From NCBI RefSeq assembly GCF_030409635.1, contig NZ_JAUFQF010000004.1, forward strand, positions 840,241 to 904,240: a stretch of 64,000 nt of DNA, in the 5' to 3' direction. The position numbers were made by a program, and so were the translations under genes. The stretch comes from Vibrio agarivorans. GTDB taxonomy: Bacteria > Pseudomonadota > Gammaproteobacteria > Enterobacterales > Vibrionaceae. Under the pieces are notes generated by a model. The model searched no databases, was not told where the DNA came from, and saw nothing but the letters and a program-made list of their open reading frames with translations. Shown one piece after another: positions 10,162 through 29,256 of this stretch (its first letter is position 1; every line of letters begins with the position of its first letter).

Positions 10162-10190
10162 AAACGAGGCCTGCACGCCTCGTTTTTTTA
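10162..10190 (+). terminator. Rho-independent terminator of glpX
   Basis: AAACGAGGC / GCCTCGTTT stem with a 6-nt loop and a run of seven T, 17 bases after the stop codon. Confidence 0.9.
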
Positions 10191-10283
10191 TGCCTATTTT
10201 GTACATATTGATACAATTGTGCGTCACAGCACAAAATGAAGTTGATATACTTACCTATTAACAACACGAAAATAATCAAGGTT

Positions 10284-11042
10284 ATGAGTTTGCTTGAAGT
10301 TGCTGCACAAAACATTGCAAAAGAGAGTACCGCAGGTGTGTACAAACTAACACACGACGAGTCTACCTATTGGGTAAAGGTGTGTGGTGAAGACAAGTCT
10401 AACTTTGTTCGTGCACTATCAACCAAAATAGCGAAACTTGAATCTCTTTCCTACCTGCGCAGCAACGCGGCACTGGATACCAAAGTACGCTTTAATCACG
10501 AGAAAACCACCATTCAATACCTCTACCAAGAAGGGCTCAATGTCCCACATATTTTGGTAGACGCTGAAGACTTCTTTGTAACACCAAATGCTGGCGTTTC
10601 TCTTGATCGCGCACCCAAAGAGTACTTTAAAGGTGAACTACTCAATACCTTATTTTCACAGTTTGGTGAAATGCACAATCGAGACATAGTGCACGGTCGC
10701 CCAGCAATGCGTGATATTTTGGTCAATGAACAACAACACATCACCTTAGTCGATTTCGAAGAATCTGTATTAAGTGCCAACTCTCAGCTTAAGGCTCGCG
10801 ATATTTTCCTGTTGTTAATGGACCTTTGTCGCATTGAGCACTTAACCAAGAAACAGAAAATCCAAGCGGTTGAACTTTGGAAAAATATTGTCAGTGAGGC
10901 TGATTGGCAAGCCCTACAAAAAATGTGTCGAACACTCAGTCATTTCCAGTTTGTGGCTCAGCTGGTCTTAAAGTTTAAACCTCGCAACCGTACCAGCAAT
11001 CAAATTCTATCGACACTATCGCTGCTAAGAGAAATGGCATAG
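10284..11042 (+). CDS. Kinase-like protein, Kdo kinase/WaaP fold
   Basis: A 252-residue protein from the ATG at 10284 (an ATG at 10236 would add 16 residues; neither has a strong ribosome site, but AAGG precedes 10284). It has the features of a small protein-kinase-fold enzyme: a possible ATP lysine in YWVKVCG near residue 33, a catalytic-loop-like IVHGRPAMRDI near residue 145, and a metal-site-like LVDFEES near residue 163. The spacing resembles lipopolysaccharide core kinases (WaaP/Kdo kinase) and related orphan kinases. The substrate is unknown, and no lipopolysaccharide genes adjoin it. It sits between glpX and groEL with terminators on both sides. Confidence 0.7.
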   Translation: MSLLEVAAQNIAKESTAGVYKLTHDESTYWVKVCGEDKSNFVRALSTKIAKLESLSYLRSNAALDTKVRFNHEKTTIQYLYQEGLNVPHILVDAEDFFVTPNAGVSLDRAPKEYFKGELLNTLFSQFGEMHNRDIVHGRPAMRDILVNEQQHITLVDFEESVLSANSQLKARDIFLLLMDLCRIEHLTKKQKIQAVELWKNIVSEADWQALQKMCRTLSHFQFVAQLVLKFKPRNRTSNQILSTLSLLREMA

Positions 11043-11093
11043 ATCGACTCTATACTTCATAGTTACGAATAACTCTCTACTCAGCCAAAACGA

Positions 11094-11122
11094 AAAAGGC
11101 TCTCAATAAATGAGAGCCTTTT
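11094..11122. terminator. Bidirectional terminator between the kinase-like gene and groEL
   Basis: A 12-bp perfect stem (AAAAGGCTCTCA / TGAGAGCCTTTT) with a 5-nt loop and A/T tracts at both ends. The genes on both sides converge on it. Confidence 0.9.
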
Positions 11123-11143
11123 ATGAATTTTAGGTCGGTAGGA

Positions 11144-12793
<1,650 letters not shown>

Positions 12794-12864
12794 TTATTCC
12801 TTTCTAAATTCTGTTTTTTTGAGTCGTTTTTGAATCGAGCAAAAAATTACTCAACGATTGCTTA

Positions 12865-13155
12865 TTAATCAACAATTGCCATGATGTCGTTTTCAGACAT
12901 GATTAGAACTTCTTTACCGTCAATTTTTTCAGTCTTTGTACCGTAACCTTCAGCAAAGATTACTGTATCGCCAACTTTAACGTCCAAAGGCTGAACTGAA
13001 CCGTTCTCTAGGATACGGCCTTTACCAACCGCTAGTACTACACCGCGAGTTGATTTCTCTGCAGCAGAACCAGTTAAAACGATGCCGCCAGCCGACTTTG
13101 ATTCAACTTCTTTGCGTTCAACGATAACTCGGTCGTGTAATGGACGAATGTTCAT
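12865..13155 (-). CDS. groES: 10-kDa co-chaperonin GroES
   Basis: Heptameric lid of the GroEL chamber. The 96-residue protein starts at [10 protein letters not shown]; the frame is open 16 codons further upstream, but AGGAGAG lies just before this ATG and the family begins here. The mobile loop ([13 protein letters not shown]) is near residues 21-33, and the chain ends [10 protein letters not shown]. It is the first gene of groESL. I do not find a clear heat-shock sigma-32 promoter upstream. Confidence 0.98.
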   Translation of the reverse strand: MNIRPLHDRVIVERKEVESKSAGGIVLTGSAAEKSTRGVVLAVGKGRILENGSVQPLDVKVGDTVIFAEGYGTKTEKIDGKEVLIMSENDIMAIVD

Positions 13156-13222
13156 TGGTCGTCTCTCCTGATAATTTCCATGTTTAATGAGGTAATTGCC
13201 CACAATAATATAGGGCGTCGCT

Positions 13223-13240
13223 TACCTCATATATGAGGTA
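13223..13240. repeat. 18-bp palindrome upstream of groES
   Basis: TACCTCATATATGAGGTA is a perfect palindrome 68 bases before the groES start. TGAGGTA occurs once more at 13188-13194. It is not the CIRCE element. It could be an operator or a small hairpin in the 5' leader. Confidence 0.5.
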
Positions 13241-13420
13241 TGAAAGGCATAATCCCAAGGGGGAAAGGCAAAAAAAGTGTGATTTAGCTTACAAAACAAG
13301 CGCCCTTTCAACTGATGATTCGCGAGTAAAATTCTTACAGTTGAGACTAGAGCAAGTTGGAGTGGGGAATATCGCATTGTTGCATATACTTTAAGCAAGG
13401 TCGCTTTAGGGAGTGAAGCA

Positions 13421-13762
13421 ATGTCAACAGGTTCAAGTAGCTATCAACAACTGCCTTCTTTCGATGAACTCATGCAGTTAGCCAAGCAAGACCCAACGGC
13501 TTTTGACAAGTTAAAAGCAAATATGTGTAATGCATGTATCGAATCAGCATCACCCGATATGCAGCAGCGACTCAGAGCGCAACAAAGCCATATCGATCTG
13601 ATTGTCAGTCGTAGTAAAAACCCAATCCATGCCAATATATTATTAAGAAAAGAGCTACTCACACAATTTCAAAAGTTTCGTGAAGCCCTCTGTGGGGAAT
13701 GTGATGTGGAAAAAGAGGCAGAAATCGTTCCATTCAAGCCCAACACTGAAGATTGGCGCTAG
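13421..13762 (+). CDS. DUF3135 domain protein
   Basis: A 113-residue soluble protein with no signal peptide or membrane segment. It carries two cysteine pairs: MCNAC near residue 39 and CGEC near residue 90. It begins with a Ser/Gln-rich tail and is otherwise helical. It resembles the DUF3135 family of Vibrio and relatives, which has no established function. AGGGAGTG precedes the ATG. It stands alone between groES (divergent) and tRNA-Ser (convergent). The two CxxC pairs hint at a metal or redox role, which is an inference. Confidence 0.78.
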   Translation: MSTGSSSYQQLPSFDELMQLAKQDPTAFDKLKANMCNACIESASPDMQQRLRAQQSHIDLIVSRSKNPIHANILLRKELLTQFQKFREALCGECDVEKEAEIVPFKPNTEDWR

Positions 13763-13798
13763 GCGAACACTTTGATGAAATGGTATTTGGCAAATAGT

Positions 13799-13831
13799 AA
13801 AAAGCCCGCTAATCACTTAGCGGGCTTTTTA
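13799..13831. terminator. Bidirectional terminator, DUF3135 gene and tRNA-Ser
   Basis: AAAAAGCCCGCT / AGCGGGCTTTTT with an 8-nt loop and T-runs on both strands. On the minus strand it lies just past the CCA end of tRNA-Ser and so ends the rRNA transcript. Confidence 0.92.
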
Positions 13832-13835
13832 AATG

Positions 13836-13926
13836 TGGCGGAGAGATAGGGATTTGAACCCTAGATACGCTATTAACGTATGCCGGTTTTCAAGACCGGT
13901 GCTTTCAACCACTCAGCCATCTCTCC
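13836..13926 (-). tRNA. tRNA-Ser (anticodon TGA)
   Basis: A 91-nt cloverleaf on the minus strand starts GGAGAGATGGCTGAGTGG and ends TCTCCGCCA with an encoded CCA. The anticodon loop CTTGAAA gives TGA, and a long variable arm identifies a serine tRNA. It lies 56 bases past the 5S gene with no terminator between, so it is probably the last gene of the rRNA operon. Confidence 0.97.
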
Positions 13927-13982
13927 ACAATATGTAATCTCTCTAAAGTCTTACGTGACTGCTTCAAATCGATGTTGTTCAA

Positions 13983-14102
13983 AGCCTGGCGATGTCCTAC
14001 TCTCACATGGGGAAACCCCACACTACCATCGGCGCTATTGCGTTTCACTTCTGAGTTCGGCATGGAAATCAGGTGGGTCCACAATGCTATGGTCGCCAAG
14101 CA
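13983..14102 (-). rRNA. rrf: 5S ribosomal RNA, operon A
   Basis: A 120-nt gene, 5' TGCTTGGCGACCATAGC and 3' ATCGCCAGGCTT, with the conserved central CCGAACTCAGAAGTGAAACG. It is the distal rRNA of the leftmost operon. Confidence 0.97.
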
Positions 14103-14109
14103 AATTCTG

Positions 14110-14150
14110 TTTTTCGTCTTCACTTTTTCTAAAAAAGTGAAGACAAAAAG
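14110..14150. repeat. Hairpin repeat in the 5S-23S spacer, operon A
   Basis: TTTTTCGTCTTCACTTTTT and AAAAAAGTGAAGACAAAAA form a nearly perfect stem of about 18 bp. It belongs to a family of five related hairpins in the two rRNA operons. The common plan is TTTG or TTTC, a TTC-ACTTT arm, then AAAGTGAA and CAAA. Confidence 0.75.
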
Positions 14151-14228
14151 TCTGGAAAGCTTCTAAAAGTCATCAATACACATTCAAAGTTCTTAGCTTT
14201 GAGTCCATCAAAACCCCTTGGGTGTTGT

Positions 14229-17116
<2,888 letters not shown>

Positions 17117-17423
17117 ATACAACCCGAAGGAGTTTCGAGTTGTCGTTTAAACAACCAAAGTTGTCTGCAATTTTTATACATGATGCAGACTCGATTTTGC
17201 CGGACTCAAATATTAAGTATCTTTCGATACTTCCAAGAACACTTGAATGTGTGTTGGTACCTAAAACCGTAGTTTTAGGATTTGAGAACTTTTAATTTGA
17301 ATAACAACGCATCTCATAGAGATGGGGATTGTTGTTATTCGTCAGCTTTCCAAATTTTTAAAGAGCAAATCACTTCAAAGAAGTAACCATTTTTAAAGAT
17401 TCTTAAGGAAGAACACTTAAAGA
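17117..17423 (-). other. 23S leader and tRNA-23S spacer, operon A
   Basis: 307 bases without a gene. It contains one arm of the 23S processing stem (17233-17256), a small hairpin AAGTATC/GATACTT at 17215-17232, and a boxA antitermination element (GCTCTTTAAAAA on the minus strand, 17355-17366). Operon B has a different hairpin at the place of 17215-17232. Confidence 0.8.
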
Positions 17424-17499
17424 TGGTGGAGCTATGCGGGATCGAACCGCAGACCTCCTCGCTGCCAGCGAGGCGCTCTCCCAGCTGAGCTATAGCCCC
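17424..17499 (-). tRNA. tRNA-Ala (anticodon GGC)
   Basis: A 76-nt cloverleaf starts GGGGCTATAGCTCAGC and ends TAGCTCCACCA. The anticodon loop CTGGCAG gives GGC, and the acceptor stem has the alanine identity pair G3-U70. It is the only tRNA in this 16S-23S spacer. Confidence 0.97.
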
Positions 17500-17576
17500 A
17501 TCTGGAAAAGTTTTCCTTACTCTTAACTTACAAACCTAATCAATCTGTGTGAACACTCATCGCAATAATCATCGTA

Positions 17577-19130
<1,554 letters not shown>

Positions 19131-19364
19131 AAGATTTTGATGTCCATAAGGACTGACTCAATGAATACTGACTTCAAAACTCATTCTCACTCGAAAGTAA
19201 GAAGTAATTTTAAAGCTATTATCGTTCCAACAGAACGATAATGAATTGACTGTGCTGATACCGAAGTATCAATTGGTCACTCAGTTCATTGAAATCTAAG
19301 TTGAAGCCTAAGCTTCATTTTGGATTATCATCAACGAGTGCCCACACAGATTGATAGGTTTATA

Positions 19365-19376
19365 TTGTTAAAGAGC
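19365..19376 (-). promoter_or_regulatory. boxA antitermination site, rRNA operon A leader
   Basis: The minus strand reads GCTCTTTAACAA, the boxA core bound by NusB-S10. It lies between the promoter and the 16S processing stem. Confidence 0.85.
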
Positions 19377-19412
19377 TTTGCTATCAAGGCCTTAACCTCG
19401 AAGCGGATGCGT

Positions 19413-19440
19413 ATAATACGCGACTGACTCTGTAAGTCAA
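19413..19440 (-). promoter_or_regulatory. rRNA operon A promoter
   Basis: On the minus strand TTGACT (19435-19440), a 16-bp spacer, then TATTAT (19413-19418). The preceding 19441-19475 is A/T-rich, like an UP element. This promoter starts only about 70 bases after the 5S gene of operon B. Confidence 0.88.
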
Positions 19441-19508
19441 CATAAAACTCTAAAATAATTTAGAACTTTATGGTGACTTGCTTAAGTAATAAGCAAAGTC
19501 GAAATTAA
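19441..19508 (-). other. Junction between the two rRNA operons
   Basis: 68 bases separate the end of the operon B 5S gene from the operon A -35. An imperfect stem (GACTTTGCTTA / TAAGCAAGTC) lies right after the 5S gene, and an A/T-only stem follows, but neither has a clear U-run. No strong intrinsic terminator is visible. Confidence 0.6.
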
Positions 19509-19628
19509 AGCCTGGCGATGTCCTACTCTCACATGGGGAAACCCCACACTACCATCGGCGCTATTGCGTTTCACTTCTGAGTTCGGCATGGAAATCAGGT
19601 GGGTCCACAATGCTATGGTCGCCAAGCA
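19509..19628 (-). rRNA. rrf: 5S ribosomal RNA, operon B
   Basis: A 120-nt gene matching the operon A 5S copy throughout the stretches compared, with the same ends. Confidence 0.97.
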
Positions 19629-19635
19629 AATTCTG

Positions 19636-19676
19636 TTTTTCGTCTTCGCTTTTTCTAAAAAAGTGAAAACAAAAAG
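19636..19676. repeat. Hairpin repeat in the 5S-23S spacer, operon B
   Basis: The same element as at 14110-14150 with single changes in both arms (CTTCGCTTTTT and AAGTGAAAACAAAAA). One change in each arm creates mismatches, so the stem is weaker than in operon A. Confidence 0.7.
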
Positions 19677-19755
19677 TCTGGAAAGCTATATAAAAGTCAT
19701 CAATACACATTCAAAGTTCTTAGCTTTGAGTCCATCAAAACCCCTTGGGTGTTGT

Positions 19756-22643
<2,888 letters not shown>

Positions 22644-22987
22644 ATACAACCCGAAGGAGTTTCGAGTTGTCGTTTAAACAACCAAAGTTGTCTGCAATTT
22701 TTATACATGATGCAGACTCGATTTTGCCGGACTCAAATAACTCTTTGTTTCCGCTTTTTAGAAAAAAGCAGAGGCAAAAAGTGGACTTTCGTCACTTCCA
22801 AGAACACTTGAATGTGTGTTGGTACCTAAAACCGTAGTTTTAGGATTTGAGAACTTTTAATTTGAATAACAACGCATCTCATAGAGATGGGGATTGTTGT
22901 TATTCGTCAGCTTTCCAAATTTTTAAAGAGCAAATCACTTCCAAAGAAGTAACCATTTTTAAACACACTCGTAAGAATGCTTAAAGA
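22644..22987 (-). other. 23S leader and tRNA-23S spacer, operon B
   Basis: 344 bases without a gene. It holds the 23S processing arm (22797-22821), a boxA on the minus strand (22920-22931) and a hairpin repeat (22744-22778) that replaces a different small hairpin in operon A. The remainder is nearly identical to operon A. Confidence 0.8.
22744..22778. repeat. Hairpin repeat in the tRNA-23S spacer, operon B
   Basis: TTTGTTTCCGCTTTTT and AAAAAGCAGAGGCAAA pair at 13 of 16 positions around a short AGA loop. It is absent from operon A. Confidence 0.7.
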
Positions 22988-23063
22988 TGGTATCCCGTAG
23001 GGGAGTCGAACCCCTGTTACCGCCGTGAAAGGGCGGTGTCCTAGGCCTCTAGACGAACGGGAC
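22988..23063 (-). tRNA. tRNA-Glu (anticodon TTC)
   Basis: A 76-nt cloverleaf starts GTCCCGTTCGTCTAGAGG and ends ACGGGATACCA. The anticodon loop CTTTCAC gives TTC. The terminal acceptor pair is G1-U72 and base 73 is A. Confidence 0.97.
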
Positions 23064-23066
23064 ACG

Positions 23067-23101
23067 GTTTGTTCATTTCTGCTTTAAAAGCAGAAGCAAA
23101 C
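23067..23101. repeat. Hairpin repeat between tRNA-Glu and 16S, operon B
   Basis: GTTTGTTCATTTCTGCTTT and AAAGCAGAAGCAAAC form a stem with a short bulge. It has the same TTTG...GCAAAC ends as the neighbouring copy. Confidence 0.7.
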
Positions 23102-23150
23102 TAAGCTCAAATTAAACCAATCAATCTGTGTGAACACTCATCGCGACTTA

Positions 23151-23180
23151 TTTGTCTTCACTTTAAAAAGTGAAAGCAAA
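23151..23180. repeat. Hairpin repeat next to the 16S 3' end, operon B
   Basis: TTTGTCTTCACTTT, AA, AAAGTGAAAGCAAA. It lies between the 16S processing arm and the 16S 3' end and is absent from operon A. Confidence 0.7.
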
Positions 23181-23194
23181 CTATCCGTTTCGTA

Positions 23195-24747
<1,553 letters not shown>

Positions 24748-25062
24748 AAGATTTTGATGTTCCCCTCTCTATTGAAAGGAAAACTGACTCAATGAATACT
24801 GACTTCAAAACTCATTCTCACTCGAAAGTAAGAAGTAATTTTAAAGCTATTATCGTTCCAACAGAACGATAATGAATTGACTGTGCTGATACCGAAGTAT
24901 CAATTGGTCACTCAGTTCATTGAAATCTAAGTTGAAACCGAAGTTTCGTTTTGGATTATCATCAACGAGTGCCCACACAGATTGATAGGTTTTAATTTTT
25001 AAAGAGCGTGCTTTCAGGCTTTCCCTCAAAGCGGACGTGCATTTTAGCGATTTAAGTTTTAG
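24748..25062 (-). other. 16S leader, operon B
   Basis: The leader carries a processing-stem arm (24961-24989) and boxA (minus strand, 24996-25007). It also has an ATTATCGTT / AACGATAAT hairpin at 24849-24873, which also occurs in operon A. Frames in this stretch are not genes. Confidence 0.8.
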
Positions 25063-25068
25063 TGTCAA
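25041..25068 (-). promoter_or_regulatory. rRNA operon B promoter
   Basis: Minus strand TTGACA (25063-25068), a 16-bp spacer and TAAAAT (25041-25046). The -35 is perfect, and the spacing equals that of the operon A promoter. Confidence 0.88.
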
Positions 25069-25313
25069 CCACTTTTCCAAATCTTTTCTCAAGCGATTCG
25101 CCTGAGACTTTTGCACTTACTGACTTCGTTTGATTCCTTGCGGCCTCTCCCGTCTCAGCGAGGGGGCATTATAGAGATTGACGATCAGTTGGCAAGCCCT
25201 TTTATTAGTTTTTTTATAATTTCTTATCACTTGCTGTTTTTTCATTCAAAACAGGCTATTTTTACTACTCTTTCCCACTATTTACCCACTATATATAGAT
25301 TAAGAGTGTAGTT

Positions 25314-25859
25314 ATGGCGTCTTTACGTAGTTACAAAGGAATCTCACCAAAACTTGGCAAGCGCGTTTTTGTAGATGAAACATCAGTATTGGTTGGCGAT
25401 ATAGTTTTAGATGACGATACCAGTGTTTGGCCTCTTGTTGCTGCTAGAGGTGATGTTAACCACATCAGGATTGGGAAACGCACAAACATTCAAGATGGTA
25501 CTGTTTTACACGTTACCCACAAAAACTCTGAAAACCCAGACGGCTACCCACTCATTATCGGTGATGATGTCACCGTAGGGCATAAAGTTATGTTACATGG
25601 CTGCGAAATACGTGACCGCGTTTTGGTCGGCATGGGAGCTATTATCTTAGATGGCGTGATCGTTGAATCTGAAGTAATGATTGGTGCAGGTTCTCTTGTT
25701 CCTCCTGGTAAGGTTCTAGAGTCTGGCTACTTATATGTAGGTAGCCCTGTCAAAAAAGCTCGCCCCCTTTCAGACAAAGAGATCGCTTTCTTACAGCGTT
25801 CAGCTAATAACTATGTGCAAAACAAAGATGATTACCTAAATCACGTTATCAACGTATAA
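25314..25859 (+). CDS. yrdA: Gamma-carbonic-anhydrase-like hexapeptide protein
   Basis: A 181-residue left-handed beta-helix protein of the YrdA/PaaY family, built of hexapeptide repeats such as VLVGDIVLDDDTSVWP and VMIGAGSLVPPGKVL. Histidines in the order expected for a trimeric zinc site are present (VNHIRIG, VLHVTHKN, VGHKVMLHG). Carbonic anhydrase activity is not established for every member. TAAGAGTG precedes the ATG. It is transcribed away from the rRNA operon, and the shared intergenic region has at most about 245 bases for its promoter. Confidence 0.93.
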   Translation: MASLRSYKGISPKLGKRVFVDETSVLVGDIVLDDDTSVWPLVAARGDVNHIRIGKRTNIQDGTVLHVTHKNSENPDGYPLIIGDDVTVGHKVMLHGCEIRDRVLVGMGAIILDGVIVESEVMIGAGSLVPPGKVLESGYLYVGSPVKKARPLSDKEIAFLQRSANNYVQNKDDYLNHVINV

Positions 25860-25950
25860 ACAAAGCCCCTGGCTAATAGTTCATTAATCAGGGGCTAAAC
25901 CGTCTATGTCTATATAGAAGCTTAACCCAAGAAGCCGCATTACCTCTACA

Positions 25951-26217
25951 CTATGACAGTACGATATGACCATCAGAGTTAAAGTTCTCTTCTTCTATCT
26001 CTTCTTCAATAAGCTCTTCAATATCAAACCGAACTTGAGCAAAAGCCTCAAGCGTACTCAACTCCGAGTCGCACGTTTGCTGGGATAACTGCTCTAATCG
26101 GACTTTCGTGATTGCACATTCAATTAGTGCGCCCGCCTGCTGCACCGGAAAAGTGACCTGCTGCTTTTTTTCATCCCATGTTTGAATGTCTGGAAATAGT
26201 ATTGATTGATTCATCAC
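25951..26217 (-). CDS. yrdB: DUF1488 protein, YrdB-like
   Basis: An 88-residue acidic protein, N-terminus [15 protein letters not shown] and a very acidic C-terminal part ([13 protein letters not shown]). It has the position and form of YrdB (DUF1488), which lies next to aroE in Escherichia coli as well. It overlaps the end of aroE by 4 bases, so the two are translated from one mRNA. No function is established. Confidence 0.85.
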   Translation of the reverse strand: MMNQSILFPDIQTWDEKKQQVTFPVQQAGALIECAITKVRLEQLSQQTCDSELSTLEAFAQVRFDIEELIEEEIEEENFNSDGHIVLS

Positions 26218-27047
26218 AGACCTTCCAAGTTCTTTCTAAGCTCACGTAGTACCTGCTTGGTTCCTGGCATTAACCCACGCCAAACCATAAAGCTCTCTGC
26301 AGCCTGACCGACCAGCATGCCTAAACCATCCATCGTTTTACCGGCTCCGTTTTCTCGCGCCCATTGATTGAAACGAGTTTCTTGAGCTTTATAAGCCATA
26401 TCATAAGCAGCCGTACTAGGAGTAAAAATTGTGCTTGGTACCCCAGGTAAGTCTCCAGTCATACTTGATGCGGTAGAATTAATCACTACATCAAAACCGT
26501 CTATTATCTCTTGAGAAGGTACAGCGGAGATATTCCCATATTCAGCAAATATATCTGCTAACTCTTGTGCCTTTGCAAAGGTTCGGTTGGTAATAATGAG
26601 TTCAACTGGGTTTTGATCCAATAATGGCTTTATCACACCTCGACACGCGCCACCAGCACCGATAATTAATACTCTAGAGCCCTCTAAGTTCACTTGAGCA
26701 TTAAGTAAATCTTGAACTAAACCTGCACCATCAGTGTTGTCACCAATAATTTCACCATCATCAAGACGCTTTAGGGTGTTCACCGCGCCGGCCAATTTTG
26801 CACGCTCTGTCAGAGTCGTTGCATATTCAAATGCATCAAGCTTGAATGGCATTGTTACGTTACAACCTTTGCCCCCTTTAGCAAAAAAGGCTTCGACTGC
26901 CGACTTAAAATCACCAACCTCTGGCTCAGCCATTGAGTATTCCATAGCTTGATTGGTTTGGCGGGCAAATAAGGTATGGATAAATGGTGATTTACTTTGC
27001 GTAATGGGATTACCAAACACGAGATAACGGTCTACTAGCTGAGTCAT
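26214..27047 (-). CDS. aroE: Shikimate dehydrogenase
   Basis: NADPH-dependent reduction of 3-dehydroshikimate to shikimate, the fourth step of the aromatic amino acid pathway. The 277 residues carry the substrate site [12 protein letters not shown] (residues 14-25), the catalytic lysine in NVTMPFK near residue 65, and the nucleotide motif GAGGACRG near residue 127. GQAAESF near residue 240 is also conserved. It lies 13 bases after hemF in the tsaC-hemF-aroE-yrdB series. Confidence 0.97.
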   Translation of the reverse strand: MTQLVDRYLVFGNPITQSKSPFIHTLFARQTNQAMEYSMAEPEVGDFKSAVEAFFAKGGKGCNVTMPFKLDAFEYATTLTERAKLAGAVNTLKRLDDGEIIGDNTDGAGLVQDLLNAQVNLEGSRVLIIGAGGACRGVIKPLLDQNPVELIITNRTFAKAQELADIFAEYGNISAVPSQEIIDGFDVVINSTASSMTGDLPGVPSTIFTPSTAAYDMAYKAQETRFNQWARENGAGKTMDGLGMLVGQAAESFMVWRGLMPGTKQVLRELRKNLEGL

Positions 27048-27060
27048 CTATATTCCTTGT

Positions 27061-28011
<951 letters not shown>

Positions 28012-28026
28012 TTAACATTGGCAAAA

Positions 28027-28584
28027 TTAACCTTGGCGAAAAACCTGCCCAGTCTTCGCGTCACGAATTTCACTCGGGTTTTCGCGACCACCAGTTTGCC
28101 CCTCAACGAGGGTGACGTCTTGGCTACCCAGTTGCTGTTCAACTTCTTGAAATGTTTTGCAAGGAGGTTGCCCTGTCAAGTTAGCACTCGTTGATGTGAT
28201 TGGCTTACCAAAGGTTAGACATAACTGCTGCACCAGAGGGTGATCTGTCACTCTTACAGCCACCGAGTCAAACTGACCTGAAACCCAATCGGTGACTTTA
28301 TCGCTCGCTGGAACAACCCACGTCACTGGCCCTGGCCACGTCGCTTGCATGGTTTCCAATTGCTGAGCGGTAAGTTGTGACAAGTCAATATAGTCTTCTA
28401 ATTGAGCAAAATTAGCCGCAATTAAAATCAACCCCTTTTCAACAGGGCGTTGCTTGATGTTCAATAACTTCTGAATCGCTTGCGCATTATCAGGATCACA
28501 ACCAACACCAAAAACCCCTTCAGTTGGGTAAGCGATGACTTCTCCTTGGTTTAAGGCTTCAATTGCCAGTGCGAAATTGTCCAC
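28027..28584 (-). CDS. tsaC: Threonylcarbamoyl-AMP synthase
   Basis: Makes threonylcarbamoyl-AMP from threonine, bicarbonate and ATP for the t6A37 modification of ANN-decoding tRNAs. The 185-residue protein has the YrdC-fold motifs: [13 protein letters not shown] near residue 20, KQRP near 46, and [11 protein letters not shown] near 140. The start is GTG at 28584, with TAGGGAGA upstream. It is the first gene of the minus-strand group and is divergent from purE. Confidence 0.96.
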   Translation of the reverse strand: MDNFALAIEALNQGEVIAYPTEGVFGVGCDPDNAQAIQKLLNIKQRPVEKGLILIAANFAQLEDYIDLSQLTAQQLETMQATWPGPVTWVVPASDKVTDWVSGQFDSVAVRVTDHPLVQQLCLTFGKPITSTSANLTGQPPCKTFQEVEQQLGSQDVTLVEGQTGGRENPSEIRDAKTGQVFRQG

Positions 28585-28677
28585 GTTATGTCTCCCTAAA
28601 TTCGATATTGCGCATTAGAACAGAGACTTTGCTATGACTCGTCTTATAGTGCAAATACTATTCTTGTTAAACAACTT

Positions 28678-28693
28678 GCGCAAACGTTTGCTT
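28678..28693. promoter_or_regulatory. PurR operator of purEK
   Basis: GCGCAAACGTTTGCTT carries the perfect PurR core GCAAACGTTTGC. It overlaps the -35 region of the purE promoter, as expected for repression. Confidence 0.88.
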
Positions 28694-28715
28694 GGGGCGT
28701 AAATACTCGTATAAT
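28688..28715 (+). promoter_or_regulatory. purE promoter
   Basis: TTGCTT (28688-28693), a 16-bp spacer, then a consensus TATAAT (28710-28715). It lies 52 bases before the purE start. Confidence 0.75.
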
Positions 28716-28767
28716 GCGCTCAAAATCTACTTTACCACCTCAATTTGTGATTATTTAGGAGCAAGAG

Positions 28768-29253
28768 ATGAAAGTCGGCATCATCATGGGTTCAAAATCA
28801 GACTGGCCAACAATGAAACTAGCAGCAGATATGCTTGATCAGTTTGGCGTGCCTTACGAAACCAAAGTAGTTTCAGCTCACCGTACTCCTCAGCTACTCG
28901 CTGACTACGCGAACAGTGCGAAAGAGCGTGGTATTAAAGTTATTATCGCTGGTGCTGGCGGTGCAGCACATCTTCCGGGCATGGCTGCCGCATTTACCAG
29001 CGTTCCTGTATTAGGTGTTCCTGTACAATCTCGCGCACTCAAAGGTATGGACTCTCTACTTTCTATTGTTCAAATGCCAAAGGGGATTGCCGTTGGTACG
29101 CTAGCTATTGGTGAAGCTGGCGCTGCAAATGCGGGGATCCTAGCTGCACAAATCATCGGTACTCACGATGAAGAAGTGATGGCAAAAGTGGAAGCTTTCC
29201 GTACAGAGCAAACTGAGACGGTATTAGCTAACCCAAACCCTGCAGAGGATTAA
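28768..29253 (+). CDS. purE: N5-carboxyaminoimidazole ribonucleotide mutase
   Basis: Converts N5-CAIR to CAIR in purine synthesis, after PurK. The 161-residue protein has the class I signature [11 protein letters not shown] at residues 8-18 and SAHRTP near residue 41. The [12 protein letters not shown] loop is near residue 70. TTTAGGAGCAAG precedes the ATG. It is followed after 3 bases by purK, and a PurR operator covers the promoter. Confidence 0.98.
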   Translation: MKVGIIMGSKSDWPTMKLAADMLDQFGVPYETKVVSAHRTPQLLADYANSAKERGIKVIIAGAGGAAHLPGMAAAFTSVPVLGVPVQSRALKGMDSLLSIVQMPKGIAVGTLAIGEAGAANAGILAAQIIGTHDEEVMAKVEAFRTEQTETVLANPNPAED

Positions 29254-29256
29254 TCG

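Noticed and set aside
13240..13420. Sigma-32 promoter for groESL
   Set aside because: No CTTGAA/CCCCAT pair with 13-15-bp spacing could be found on the minus strand; the C-rich stretch there lacks a matching -35.
24850..25311. Open frames on both strands near the operon B promoter
   Set aside because: They cover the rRNA leader, boxA and promoter; composition is not coding.
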